64,000 nucleotides of DNA from Hoeflea_A sp039025395 (GCA_039025395.1 JBCCOK010000018.1:1-64000); one strand, 5' to 3'; shown: positions 35,117-43,850, counted from the first letter of the stretch. The notes: generated by a model not told the origin, from the sequence alone. Translations and numbers: made by a program.

Positions 35117-37006
35117 ATGCTCACGATTTCCGACCTGTCGGCCCGGATTGCCGGACGCCTGTTGATCGATCACGCGTCGCTGACGCTGCCGGACGGCGCC
35201 AAGGCCGGGCTTGTGGGCCGAAACGGAGCGGGAAAATCGACGCTTTTCCGCATCGTTTCCGGTGAACTCGCGGCTGAAACAGGTTCGGTCGCGATGCCGA
35301 AGAACCGGCGCGTCGGCCAAGTTCTGCAGGAAGCGCCGGGCACCGATGAACCGCTGATCGACATTGTTCTGAAGGCGGATACCGAGCGGCTTTCGCTCCT
35401 CGAGGAAGCAAAGTCGGCGACGGATGCAGGCCGGATTGCGGACATTCAAACACGGCTTTCCGACATCGATGCGCACTCCGCCGAAGCCAGGGCGGCGACA
35501 ATTCTCGCCGGCCTCGGCTTTGATCCTGATGCACAGGCGCGGCCGGCAGCTGAGTTTTCCGGCGGTTGGCGTATGCGTGTCGCGCTGGCGGCCGTACTCT
35601 TTGCAAAACCGGACTTGCTGCTTCTTGATGAGCCGACAAACTATCTCGATCTTGAAGGCACGTTGTGGCTGGAAGACTATGTGCGGCGCTATCCGCATAC
35701 GGTCATTATCATCAGTCACGACCGGGATCTCCTGAACAACGCGGTCAACTCGATTGTCCATCTGGAACAGAAGAAACTGGTCTATTATCGCGGGACGTTC
35801 GACCAGTTCGAGCGACATCGTGCAGAAGCACGCGAACTGCAGATGAAAGCGCGCGAAAAACAGCAAGCGCGCGCTAAACATATGCAAGCTTTCGTCGAGC
35901 GTTTCCGCTACAAGGCTTCAAAAGCACGGCAAGCGCAATCGCGCCTCAAGGCTATCGAGCGCATGGGCGAAATCTCGGCCGTGGTTGACGAGCACGTACA
36001 AGCGTTCCGATTTCCCGCAACCGGTAGGCGGCCCGCATCCCCGATCATCGCGATGGAGACGTGTTCCGTCGGATACACACCGGGCGATCCGATATTGAGC
36101 CAACTCAACCTGCGCATTGACACAGACGACCGCATTGCTCTGCTGGGCGCAAACGGCAATGGCAAGTCGACCTTTGCCAAACTGCTTTGCGGCAAACTCG
36201 TTCCGGAAAAAGGCGTCTTGACAAGGGCACCGCATCTGGCGACCGGCTATTTCGCGCAGCATCAACTCGACGAACTTGTGCCAGCGGAAAGCGCGGTCGA
36301 ACATGTGCGGAAAATATTGCCGGATGCTCCGGTAGCCGAATTGCGCTCGCGCGTTGCAGGCATCGGGCTGTCGACAGAAAAAATGGATACGCCGGCGCGC
36401 GATCTGTCAGGCGGCGAAAAGGCCCGGTTGCTGATGGGGCTCGCGACATTGAACGGAGCGAACCTCATCATTCTCGATGAGCCAACGAACCATCTCGATA
36501 TTGACAGCCGTGCCGCCCTTATCGATGCACTGAACGCCTTCGACGGCGCAGTCATCCTGATCTCACATGACCGGTATCTCATAGAGACAACTGCCGACCG
36601 CCTTTGGCTGGTGCGTGATGGCACTGTCGGCGAGTATGAAGGCGACCTCGATGACTATCGCGCCCTTATCGTCAGCGCCAACCGGACGCAAAGCCGCAGC
36701 AAGGCGATCGGCGAAACAAGTTCCAAGGCAGACCAACGGCGCGCCGCCGCGGAAAAGCGCCTTGAGCTTGCACCGCTGAAGAAAGAAATCACCGCGATCG
36801 AGGATCTGACCGCTGAGCTCGAAAGGAAGATCGAGAGCCTGGAACGCGACCTGTCCGATGTCACACTTTACGAGCGCGCGCCTGGCGAAGCGGCTGAGAA
36901 AGCGAAGGCCTGCAGCGATGCAAAAAAACAGCTTGCCGATGCTGAAGATAAGTGGCTGCTTCTTTCAACGGAGTTGGAGCAAGCATCTGCCGACGAAAGC
37001 AATTAG
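35117..37006 (+). CDS. ABC-F family ATPase (Uup/EttA-like)
   Basis: 629 residues with two ATPase domains on one chain and no membrane helices. Domain 1: Walker A GRNGAGKSTLFRI, signature FSGGWRMRVALA, Walker B LLLLDEPTNYLD. Domain 2: GANGNGKSTFAKLL, LSGGEKARLLMGLA, LIILDEPTNHLD. The linker (REKQQARAKHMQAFVERFRYKASKARQAQSRLKA) and a C-terminal coiled coil (about 540-625) suggest a Uup/YheS-like ribosome-acting factor. It does not transport anything. The intrinsic terminator at 37148-37177 is about 140 bp past the stop and may belong to it or to a small RNA. Confidence 0.93.
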   Translation: MLTISDLSARIAGRLLIDHASLTLPDGAKAGLVGRNGAGKSTLFRIVSGELAAETGSVAMPKNRRVGQVLQEAPGTDEPLIDIVLKADTERLSLLEEAKSATDAGRIADIQTRLSDIDAHSAEARAATILAGLGFDPDAQARPAAEFSGGWRMRVALAAVLFAKPDLLLLDEPTNYLDLEGTLWLEDYVRRYPHTVIIISHDRDLLNNAVNSIVHLEQKKLVYYRGTFDQFERHRAEARELQMKAREKQQARAKHMQAFVERFRYKASKARQAQSRLKAIERMGEISAVVDEHVQAFRFPATGRRPASPIIAMETCSVGYTPGDPILSQLNLRIDTDDRIALLGANGNGKSTFAKLLCGKLVPEKGVLTRAPHLATGYFAQHQLDELVPAESAVEHVRKILPDAPVAELRSRVAGIGLSTEKMDTPARDLSGGEKARLLMGLATLNGANLIILDEPTNHLDIDSRAALIDALNAFDGAVILISHDRYLIETTADRLWLVRDGTVGEYEGDLDDYRALIVSANRTQSRSKAIGETSSKADQRRAAAEKRLELAPLKKEITAIEDLTAELERKIESLERDLSDVTLYERAPGEAAEKAKACSDAKKQLADAEDKWLLLSTELEQASADESN

Positions 37007-37030
37007 TACTTCATTTAAACTAGATAATAT

Positions 37031-37059
37031 TTGACTCAATCACGAAATAAATCTACTAT
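37031..37059 (+). promoter_or_regulatory. Promoter of a candidate small RNA
   Basis: TTGACT (37031-37036) and TACTAT (37054-37059) are separated by 17 bp in AT-rich DNA just after the ABC-F gene. The predicted start near 37066 gives a transcript of about 110 nt ending in the terminator at 37177. No ORF with a ribosome site follows. Confidence 0.6.
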
Positions 37060-37065
37060 TTATAT

Positions 37066-37177
37066 TAGGCGCTAAAACTGTAACTTAGTAAGAGTCTTAA
37101 CGTTTAACAGTGGAGTCTCCCCAGACCGCTGCCCAACTTTTGAAATAGGCGGACCGAATCGTCGGTTCGCCTTTTTT
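37066..37177 (+). ncRNA. Candidate trans-acting small RNA
   Basis: A 110-nt transcript is predicted between the promoter and a Rho-independent terminator, with no coding capacity. Three elements fold locally: a 5' hairpin (ACTGT 37077-37081 with ACAGT 37107-37111), a short hairpin GTCT-CCCC-AGAC (37115-37126) that exposes four C, and the terminator stem. A C-rich loop can pair with Shine-Dalgarno sequences, as in AbcR-type and other alphaproteobacterial sRNAs. I cannot claim membership in a named family. An alternative is a long 3' UTR of the ABC-F gene. Confidence 0.6.
37148..37177 (+). terminator. Rho-independent terminator
   Basis: GGCGGACCGA (37148-37157) pairs with TCGGTTCGCC (37162-37171) around ATCG, with one G-T pair, followed by six T (37172-37177). 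It is the clearest intrinsic terminator in the window. Confidence 0.88.
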
Positions 37178-37260
37178 GTCGACCGCATCAAAGCAAATAC
37201 CGGCAACCGGTCATGACAATGCCCGGCAAGGATTGCTCGGAACTGATCCCAGTCGCATTG

Positions 37261-38598
37261 TCACTGTTCGCGAAATGCCCGTGCCATGCTGTCGATAATC
37301 GGCTGGGTCATGTAATCGAAAAACGTCCGCTCCGCGGTCTGTATCATGATCTCGACAGGCATGCCCGGAGTCGGCGAAAAGCCGGGAACCCGGATGATTT
37401 CACTTGCGTCAAGGCTCACCCGCGCAACATAGACCTCACGCGGCGCTTCGCCCGTTTTGTCAGGAACCGAGTCGGCGGAAAGATATTCGACATTGCCTTC
37501 GAGGACCGGCGTGATGCGCTGGTTAAGTGCCGTAAGCCTGACGACAGCAGACTGACCGATACGAACGCTGTCAATATCGGTGCGCGACACATGCGCCTCG
37601 ATGATCAGGGGAACATTGGTCGGAATGATCTCGGCTATGCTTTTGCCGCTCTCAATCACGCCGCCGGATGTGTGATAGTGCATCTTGACGACGGTTCCGG
37701 AAACGGGTGCCTTGATGAGTGTTCGCCGCAGGACATTCTCGGCATCGCGCGATTGCTCCCTGACAGAATCAAGTTCGGCTTCGATGGACTGCAGTTCGTC
37801 AACGGCAGCTTCGCGGTAAGCGGCCTTGACCTGTTCGATCTGTTGCTGGAATTTGGTGACTTGCGATCTGGTTTCCTGGACTTCCGATTCCAGACGGCCG
37901 ATTTGTCCATGCGCATCGGCAATGGCGCGACGGATCGCATTGACTTCGATCTGGCGAATGTAGCCCTTCTCCAAAAGAACCAGTTTGCCCTCCAGTTCGC
38001 CTTCGAGAAGCACCACCTGCTTTACCATCGACTGGCGCTGCAGATCATATCCCTTGGCCCTGAACTTGAGCGAACGAATGTTGCTGTCAAGAAGCCGTAA
38101 ATCGCTCTTCAGCTTGGTGCGCGATGTGTCGAACGCGATGGTCTGGCTTTCAATGATCGAAGTCACTTCATCGTTGTCCCGTTTTTCAAGCAGCAAATCC
38201 GGGAATACCAGCTGATCAAGTTCGTTGTACTGCGCCATCAAACGGGCGTTGATTGCCTCAAGACGCGCGCGACGAAGGAACAGCTGCCGTTCGTTGGCCA
38301 GAGCAGAGGTTTCATCAAGGCGCACAAGTGTTTCGCCCTCAATCACATTGTCGCCCTCACGCACGAGAATGTCCTGAATGACACCACCTTCCAGATGCTG
38401 AACAATCTTGTTCTGCCCGGTGGCTACGAAACTGCCCTGAGAGATGACGGCCGCTGCCAGAGGCGCCGATACAGCCCACGCGCCGAAGCCGCCGAAGGTC
38501 GCGGCCAGCACGACCAGACCAATGACTGTCTGCTTTCCGATCGAACGCGGCACTTCCGAATACCATTCAATATGGTGATTTTCTGCTGATGACTTCAT
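37261..38598 (-). CDS. HlyD-family type I secretion periplasmic adaptor
   Basis: 445-residue membrane fusion protein of a type I secretion system. One membrane helix lies at residues 25-45 (VIGLVVLAATFGGFGAWAV), then the lipoyl domain half with KIVQHLEGGVIQDILVREGD, a long coiled-coil hairpin (about 90-300) and the second half (LIKAPVSGTVVKM, PVEIMIQTAERTFFDYMTQPI). The C-terminal block is the PrtE/HlyD signature. It bridges the ABC exporter to an outer-membrane TolC-type channel, which is not in this window. The stop of the exporter gene lies 6 bp upstream, so they are co-transcribed. Confidence 0.93.
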   Translation of the reverse strand: MKSSAENHHIEWYSEVPRSIGKQTVIGLVVLAATFGGFGAWAVSAPLAAAVISQGSFVATGQNKIVQHLEGGVIQDILVREGDNVIEGETLVRLDETSALANERQLFLRRARLEAINARLMAQYNELDQLVFPDLLLEKRDNDEVTSIIESQTIAFDTSRTKLKSDLRLLDSNIRSLKFRAKGYDLQRQSMVKQVVLLEGELEGKLVLLEKGYIRQIEVNAIRRAIADAHGQIGRLESEVQETRSQVTKFQQQIEQVKAAYREAAVDELQSIEAELDSVREQSRDAENVLRRTLIKAPVSGTVVKMHYHTSGGVIESGKSIAEIIPTNVPLIIEAHVSRTDIDSVRIGQSAVVRLTALNQRITPVLEGNVEYLSADSVPDKTGEAPREVYVARVSLDASEIIRVPGFSPTPGMPVEIMIQTAERTFFDYMTQPIIDSMARAFREQ

Positions 38599-38604
38599 GT
38601 CTGA

Positions 38605-40764
38605 TCACCCCGCTTGGTCAGAATGGCCCAGACGGCCTTCGTTCTGGCGCTTAGAAAGCTCCTGTAGGACAAGGTTTCTCTCGCCGAACATCGAGACGGT
38701 TCCGCTTGTCAGCAGCAGAATCTTGTCGACATACTGGAGCAGCGCCGGTTTTTGCGTAATCACGACAACTGTAATGCCGTGCTTCTTTGCGTGATCGAGG
38801 GAATTGGCAAGCGCACGGTCTCCCAATGCGTCGAGATTGGAGTTGGGCTCGTCGAGCACGACCAGCCGCGGATTGCCGAAAAATGCCCGCGCCAGCGCGA
38901 CGCGCTGTTTCTGACCGCCCGACAAGGGCGATCCATCTGCGGCGACGAGCGTTTCGTAACCTTGTGGCAGCGAGGCAATCATCTCGTGGACGTCTGCCAA
39001 GTTGGCTGCTTCGAAAACCTGCGCGTCGGACGCATCACCGCGCATGCGGCCGATATTGTCCTTGATGCTGCCTGGAAAAAGCTGCACGTCCTGCGGAAGA
39101 TAGCCGATATTCTCGCCAAACTGTCGCTGATCCCAGTTGCGCAAATCCATAAGGTCGAGCCGGACACAACCCGACGTGGGCAAAATGGAGCCGACGAGCA
39201 TCTTTCCCAGGGTCGTCTTGCCGGCGCCGGAATCGCCGATAATGGCAAGCGATTCGCCAGGCTCGAGGGAAAAGTGCACCGCATTGAGTACGACCCGTTT
39301 TGTGCCCTGCGGGACATAAAGCAGGCGCTCGACATCAAGCCTGCCTTCCGGTTTCGGAAGTTTCAAACGCTCGAAGTTGAGCGGCGAGCTTTTCAACAGA
39401 CCGGAGATGCGCCCATAGGAAGCGCGCGACAGGAGATACTGGTTCCAACCTTCGATGGCGCCTTCGATCGGTGCCAGTGCCCGGCCGGCAATGATGGATG
39501 CGGCGATCACCATGCCGCCGGTTATCTCGCCCTGAATGGCCAGAAACGCACCCCAGCCAAGCATGCCGACCTGGGTCAGCAGACGAATACCTCTGGAGAA
39601 GGTCGCAGCGACAATATTGCGGTCCTGCGCCTTCACATGCGAGCGCAACGAAGCGGCCGTATCCTTGCCCCAAATGCTGACTGCCTCCGGAATCATGGCA
39701 AGTGCATTGATGATCTGCGAATTGCGCGACATGGAATCCAGATGCAGGTTGGCCTTGCTCAGATGTTTGTTTGCCTCGCCAAAGGGCGCAGCGGTCATGC
39801 GCTGGTTGATGAGGGCAACAATAAGCAGCGCGATGGCTGTCGCAATCACGATGACACCGAGATTGGGGTGGATCAGAAATATCGCCAGGACGAACAGCGG
39901 TACAAACGGTGCATCGAGGAAGGACAACAGGGTTGCCGACACGAGAAACGAGCGCAATTGCTGCAGGTCGCCAAGGACCTGGTATTCCCGGCCATCGCCG
40001 TAAAGGGATGCGCGCGCCGCCGCGCTAAGGATCGGAGAGCCAAGCTGCGCTGCTACCTCGACTGCTGTCCGCATGAGGATGAACCGGCGGATAGCGTCGA
40101 AGAATACCTGTAGAACAACGGCACCCACGATGACCGCCGTCAACATAATGAGTGTATCAATCGACCGGCTTGTAAGGACACGATCAGAGATCTGAAAAAG
40201 ATAGACAGGGATGGCCAGAACCAGCACGTTCGCAGCGCTGCTGAACAGCATCACCATGGCCATGTTCCTGCGGACGACGTTGAGCCCGGTCTTGAGGCTT
40301 TTCGACAGATCGATGGGACCGAGGCGTTCGTGGAAATGGCCGCCGCCACCGCCGCCGCCACCTCCCGAACCGCTGCCGCTGGATCCATTGCCGCCCGCAT
40401 TCGAGTCGGTGCCAAGGGCTTTGACGGGACCGGTATCTCCTTCGATGGTCTTGCCACCCGGAAGCGGGGCGCCCGGCTTGGATTTCGCTTCCGGCCCATC
40501 GGCCTTGGCGACGGCGTCTTCTTCAGACGGGACCTCGGCGCCTTCTTCCGTTTCCGAAGGATCAAGTTCCGCAACCGCTTCTTCGAGAGCTGCCTCGACC
40601 TGGTTTTCAACGACCGCGTCGTCAGCCTGATCCTTTAGTTGCGTGACGGCCCTGTCTATCTGTTGAAGCGGATCGCCACCATCAGCCTGCGCCGCGTCGA
40701 TTTCTTCCGCTGGTTCAGACGGCTCATATGCGTGCGGCCGCATCGTTCTGTCGGAATAGTTCAT
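38605..40764 (-). CDS. Type I secretion ABC transporter (PrtD-like) with disordered N-terminal extension
   Basis: 719 residues. The conserved exporter starts near residue 150: membrane domain about 160-430, then the ATPase with Walker A GDSGAGKTTLGKML, signature LSGGQKQRVALARAFF and Walker B LVVLDEPNSNLD. There is no C39 peptidase domain, as in PrtD/RTX exporters. The first 145 residues are unusual: mostly Asp, Glu, Ala and Pro, ending in a glycine-rich run (GSGSGGGGGGGGG at about 130-142). Neighbours: the acidic repeat protein 27 bp upstream and the adaptor 6 bp downstream. It should export the two adjacent gene products; that link is inference from context. Confidence 0.92.
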   Translation of the reverse strand: MNYSDRTMRPHAYEPSEPAEEIDAAQADGGDPLQQIDRAVTQLKDQADDAVVENQVEAALEEAVAELDPSETEEGAEVPSEEDAVAKADGPEAKSKPGAPLPGGKTIEGDTGPVKALGTDSNAGGNGSSGSGSGGGGGGGGGHFHERLGPIDLSKSLKTGLNVVRRNMAMVMLFSSAANVLVLAIPVYLFQISDRVLTSRSIDTLIMLTAVIVGAVVLQVFFDAIRRFILMRTAVEVAAQLGSPILSAAARASLYGDGREYQVLGDLQQLRSFLVSATLLSFLDAPFVPLFVLAIFLIHPNLGVIVIATAIALLIVALINQRMTAAPFGEANKHLSKANLHLDSMSRNSQIINALAMIPEAVSIWGKDTAASLRSHVKAQDRNIVAATFSRGIRLLTQVGMLGWGAFLAIQGEITGGMVIAASIIAGRALAPIEGAIEGWNQYLLSRASYGRISGLLKSSPLNFERLKLPKPEGRLDVERLLYVPQGTKRVVLNAVHFSLEPGESLAIIGDSGAGKTTLGKMLVGSILPTSGCVRLDLMDLRNWDQRQFGENIGYLPQDVQLFPGSIKDNIGRMRGDASDAQVFEAANLADVHEMIASLPQGYETLVAADGSPLSGGQKQRVALARAFFGNPRLVVLDEPNSNLDALGDRALANSLDHAKKHGITVVVITQKPALLQYVDKILLLTSGTVSMFGERNLVLQELSKRQNEGRLGHSDQAG

Positions 40765-40791
40765 GCTTTGGCCCCCGTTTGAAAATTCGCT

Positions 40792-42747
40792 TTACGCAAG
40801 CATCGTCTGCATGACATCAGGATTGGCCGGATCCTCCAGCTGATCCGTGGGCGTAACGCCCTCTTCCTGCTGCGCTTCGGGATCCAGCATGCCGTCCGCA
40901 AGGAAAACGACGGCCTCGTCGGCAAGGGCATCGGGATCATTGTTGAGCGCAATCGGTTCGTCCGAAACGAATTCCGCCTGATGGAGATAGGCGTCCGTGA
41001 AAAGTTCGCCGCCGTAATAGACGATGCTGTCGACGCCAGCGTCGATGATGGAGGCAACATTGACCACGTCATTGTCGCCTGTCGAAATATCCCACTGCGT
41101 GTCGGCGTCTTCGGTGAGGTCCGAGGCGACGACCGCGATCTGATCGGCGTCACCGAGGACACTTGTCTGCGATATGTAGTCGAGCTCGAGTATGCTGCCG
41201 TCAATGTAGAGAACGCTGAGAACGCTTTCACCGGCAAAGGCATCTTCCATCAATACGCCATCGGCCAGAGTATCGTCGCCGCTTGCGAGGTTTTCCGCGG
41301 TCTCTACATAAGGTGCAGAAATCGGCGCATACGTTGTCGCGCCGATATCGCTTATGCTCGCCTCGTTCCAAACGAGGTTGTCCCCCGTCATGACGGTATC
41401 GTCCAAAGTCGTCTGAAAATCGCCGATGGTGGTGAGATAGTCGCTGTCGAGCAGGACGATACTCTGCTCGACGATATCGGCAGAATAGATATCGCCACCC
41501 ACCACGATCAGGTCGTAGTAAGATCCCAGTTCAAAAAGAGACATCGTATTCAGCGTCGTGTTGTCGCCGGTTACCAGATGGGTTTCGGCTCCTGAGGCTG
41601 TCAGGATCGAGACATCGTGATCCGATACCATGGTGACCTGCTCGATCCAGTTCAGCAAAACCAGGTTGCCTTCGATGCGGGTCACGGCCCAATCGGAGGG
41701 AAAGCCGGACTCGGTGGCTTCCAATGCGTTGGATTCGGTACTGAAGGATGCGATGTTGAAACCGAGCGCGTCCAAATCCTGCGACGTGGGCGGGCCGCCG
41801 AGGCCGTCGGCAACCTGATCGATTTCGTGCCGGACATGGACCTGGCTGATCACATCGAGCGATACGACGTCGCCCATGGCGGCGAAAACCGGTGCGTCGA
41901 GCCAGCTCGAGCCGATTGCTGCTTCGTTGACGATCAAGTTACCGCCCGCATCGATATCCATTTGCGGTTCGATCTCGATCTCTCCGGGACCGTAAGTGAC
42001 AGGTCCATGTTCGATCTCTTCGGGTTCTTCGTCCTGCGGAAGGAAGTCCGAGAGCTCAGGCAGCGTATCGACTTTCTCGCCATTGACATGGATACCCTGG
42101 ACTTCGCTACCGGTTGCGACGAAGGCAGCGCTATCTGCATCGGCTACCGCCGCGAGATTCTCGATGATCTGATCGACGACTTCGGCGATCGCCTCTTCCG
42201 AAGCGGGAATGGCAAGCGGGCCGATCACATCGTAGCCATCAGCCTTGGCGACAAGCCACTCAAGTTCAGCGTCAAAATAGTCCGTCGACAACGTCTCGAC
42301 ATGGACATCCGTCATCGTCACGAAGTCGTTGTCGACCAAAAACGCCTTCTGTTTGGCAACAATCGCAATGGAACCCGGCGGCGTGATCGCGATTTCAAGC
42401 TGGGCGGGGCTGAACTCCACTGAAAAAGCCGAAGGCACCCACAATGGCGGGTTGGCAGGTCCAACTTCAGAGAGCGCAATGTCGGGACCGTAGATTTCGT
42501 CGTAAAACCAGGTCACGTCAACGGTTGCCAGATCCGGCGTTCTCGGATTGTAGCCCACATGCGGGTCGAAATCCCGGTAGGTGTGGCTCTCGTTTAGCTG
42601 GTAATCCGACGACTGGAGCGGTGCCTCTGCGTCGAGTTGTTTTTGAGCCGCCTTGAAGGAGTCATAGTCGATGCGGGCACGTTCTTGCTCAACCGTTACA
42701 TTAAATACGCCGACGAAGTGGGCAATAATCTCAGTTACATAATCCAT
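40792..42747 (-). CDS. Large acidic repeat protein, predicted type I secretion substrate
   Basis: 651 residues, strongly acidic and almost lysine-free, with no signal peptide. Residues 1-250 are non-repetitive. From about 260 to 600 a degenerate unit recurs around GGNLIVNEAAI (268), EGNLVLLNWIEQ (359), TGDNTTLNTMSL (393), TGDNLVWNEASI (454) and TGDNDVVNVASI (556); each is followed by a hydrophobic strand and often a G-G-x-I/L turn and an Ile-x-Gln. The C-terminus is acidic (LDPEAQQEEG...). Absence of a signal peptide, Gly-Asn-rich repeats and position before an ABC exporter suggest type I secretion. I do not recognise a named domain. The ATG at 42747 is the only good start. Confidence 0.8.
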   Translation of the reverse strand: MDYVTEIIAHFVGVFNVTVEQERARIDYDSFKAAQKQLDAEAPLQSSDYQLNESHTYRDFDPHVGYNPRTPDLATVDVTWFYDEIYGPDIALSEVGPANPPLWVPSAFSVEFSPAQLEIAITPPGSIAIVAKQKAFLVDNDFVTMTDVHVETLSTDYFDAELEWLVAKADGYDVIGPLAIPASEEAIAEVVDQIIENLAAVADADSAAFVATGSEVQGIHVNGEKVDTLPELSDFLPQDEEPEEIEHGPVTYGPGEIEIEPQMDIDAGGNLIVNEAAIGSSWLDAPVFAAMGDVVSLDVISQVHVRHEIDQVADGLGGPPTSQDLDALGFNIASFSTESNALEATESGFPSDWAVTRIEGNLVLLNWIEQVTMVSDHDVSILTASGAETHLVTGDNTTLNTMSLFELGSYYDLIVVGGDIYSADIVEQSIVLLDSDYLTTIGDFQTTLDDTVMTGDNLVWNEASISDIGATTYAPISAPYVETAENLASGDDTLADGVLMEDAFAGESVLSVLYIDGSILELDYISQTSVLGDADQIAVVASDLTEDADTQWDISTGDNDVVNVASIIDAGVDSIVYYGGELFTDAYLHQAEFVSDEPIALNNDPDALADEAVVFLADGMLDPEAQQEEGVTPTDQLEDPANPDVMQTMLA

Positions 42748-42843
42748 GAGACCGCAAGCGCCTCCCGAGTGACACGAATTGGCGCATTACATGCGTCAAG
42801 ATCGGATTTTTGACTTTCTCGCGCCGGTCTTGGAGAGGATGTA

Positions 42844-42866
42844 GAGCCGGGCGGAACGCCCGGCTC
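42844..42866 (-). repeat. Strong intercistronic hairpin
   Basis: GAGCCGGGCG (42844-42853) and CGCCCGGCTC (42857-42866) make a perfect 10-bp stem with a three-base loop, 15 bp after the stop of the D/K/H-rich gene in the direction of transcription. No T-run follows. It probably stabilises the upstream message or partly blocks read-through to the exporter genes. Confidence 0.7.
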
Positions 42867-42881
42867 ATCAGTTTTGTGCAG

Positions 42882-43850
42882 CTAAGCGGACCCTAGGCCG
42901 TCTTCGCCGGTAAGCGACTCTGTGTAGTTGCCGCCAACCACTGTCATGTCCACCTGGTTGTGAAGGACGTTTGCGCCCTGGACAATGGTCTGGTTGAAGG
43001 CCTCGGTTGCAATTATGCCGTCCGCATTGGCGTGTGAAACGCCATCGACATAACCGTCATCGCCATTGTGCGAGCCCCACATACCGCCGGCACCGCCGTC
43101 GCCGCCGCCGCCATCAGGCATATGCTTCTTGGCGTCGTGGTCCTTCTTGCCTTTCTTGTAGTAAGACTTGCCCGAAGAACCGTCACCGCCGCCACCGCCG
43201 GCGTCGATACCATCGTCGGCGTATGCATCGCCGCCCTTGGCATCACCGGAGATTTTGAAGCCGCCTTTACCCATATTGGTGACGTCGGGATCTTTGAGGT
43301 AGTCGTCATCATTGATGACGCCATTCTGGCTGAACACCATTCCGGTATCGTTGCCGGCACCGGTCAGCGCACCGTTCAGAATGTCCTCAAAGGACACGTC
43401 ATCACCAGGGTTGTAATCGACGTCGCCCGTCTTGCTGACGAGCAGGGTGTCCACCTTGGCATGATCGTTGACATCGACGTCGATATGATCGTTGTCGCTC
43501 TTGGGCTGCAAGCCTTCGAGATCGACATCGACCTTGGCAATCGCCTCGCTCGTCGACTCATTGTGGTTGGTATTCTTGTTGGAGTTGTGGTTGTAACTCT
43601 TTTGGGATTGGGACTGGTGTTGGCCCTGACCCTGGCCCTGGCCTTGACCCTGCAACTGGGCTTGGCCTTTCAGCTTGGCATGGATATCGATGTCGTAATC
43701 TACATCGTGCCCTTTGTCGTCACCTTTGCCTTTTCCCTTGTCATAAGCGTCGTCTTTGTCACGGCCTCCTTTGTGTCCCTTATCGTCGTCTCTGTCCCTT
43801 CCGCGGTCTTTGTAATCGTCCATGCCGTAACTATTTCTTCTTCCTGACAT
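42882..43850 (-). CDS. Low-complexity D/K/H/G/Q-rich protein, predicted secreted substrate
   Basis: 322 residues with extreme composition. Residues 1-60 are Asp, Lys, Gly, Arg and His (DRDDDKGHKGGRDKDD); 60-85 are Gln-Gly/Ser repeats (QGQGQGQGQHQSQSQ); then Asn-rich NHNSNKNTNHN; a middle acidic part (VDVDLEG, DHIDVDVNDHAKVD); a Gly-rich section; and a conserved-looking C-terminus FNQTIVQGANVLHNQVDMTV. No signal peptide or enzyme motif is present. It is first in the minus-strand operon, with GAGGA before the ATG, and precedes a strong hairpin. I infer a secreted matrix or surface protein exported by the downstream transporter. Similar unnamed proteins occur upstream of type I systems in rhizobia, from memory. 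Confidence 0.75.
   Translation of the reverse strand: MSGRRNSYGMDDYKDRGRDRDDDKGHKGGRDKDDAYDKGKGKGDDKGHDVDYDIDIHAKLKGQAQLQGQGQGQGQGQHQSQSQKSYNHNSNKNTNHNESTSEAIAKVDVDLEGLQPKSDNDHIDVDVNDHAKVDTLLVSKTGDVDYNPGDDVSFEDILNGALTGAGNDTGMVFSQNGVINDDDYLKDPDVTNMGKGGFKISGDAKGGDAYADDGIDAGGGGGDGSSGKSYYKKGKKDHDAKKHMPDGGGGDGGAGGMWGSHNGDDGYVDGVSHANADGIIATEAFNQTIVQGANVLHNQVDMTVVGGNYTESLTGEDGLGSA

Noticed and set aside
38752..40113. 453-codon open frame antisense to the ABC exporter
   Set aside because: Opposite strand of a full exporter with Walker motifs; the translation is composition-driven.
40792..42747. RTX calcium-binding toxin
   Set aside because: The GGxGxDxUx nonapeptide is absent; the GDN repeats have a different spacing.
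43068..43847. Hydrophobic 259-codon frame antisense to the D/K-rich protein
   Set aside because: Looks like a membrane protein only because Asp codons (GAC/GAT) read as Val/Ile on the other strand. It lacks a ribosome site and the D/K-rich frame has one (GAGGA).
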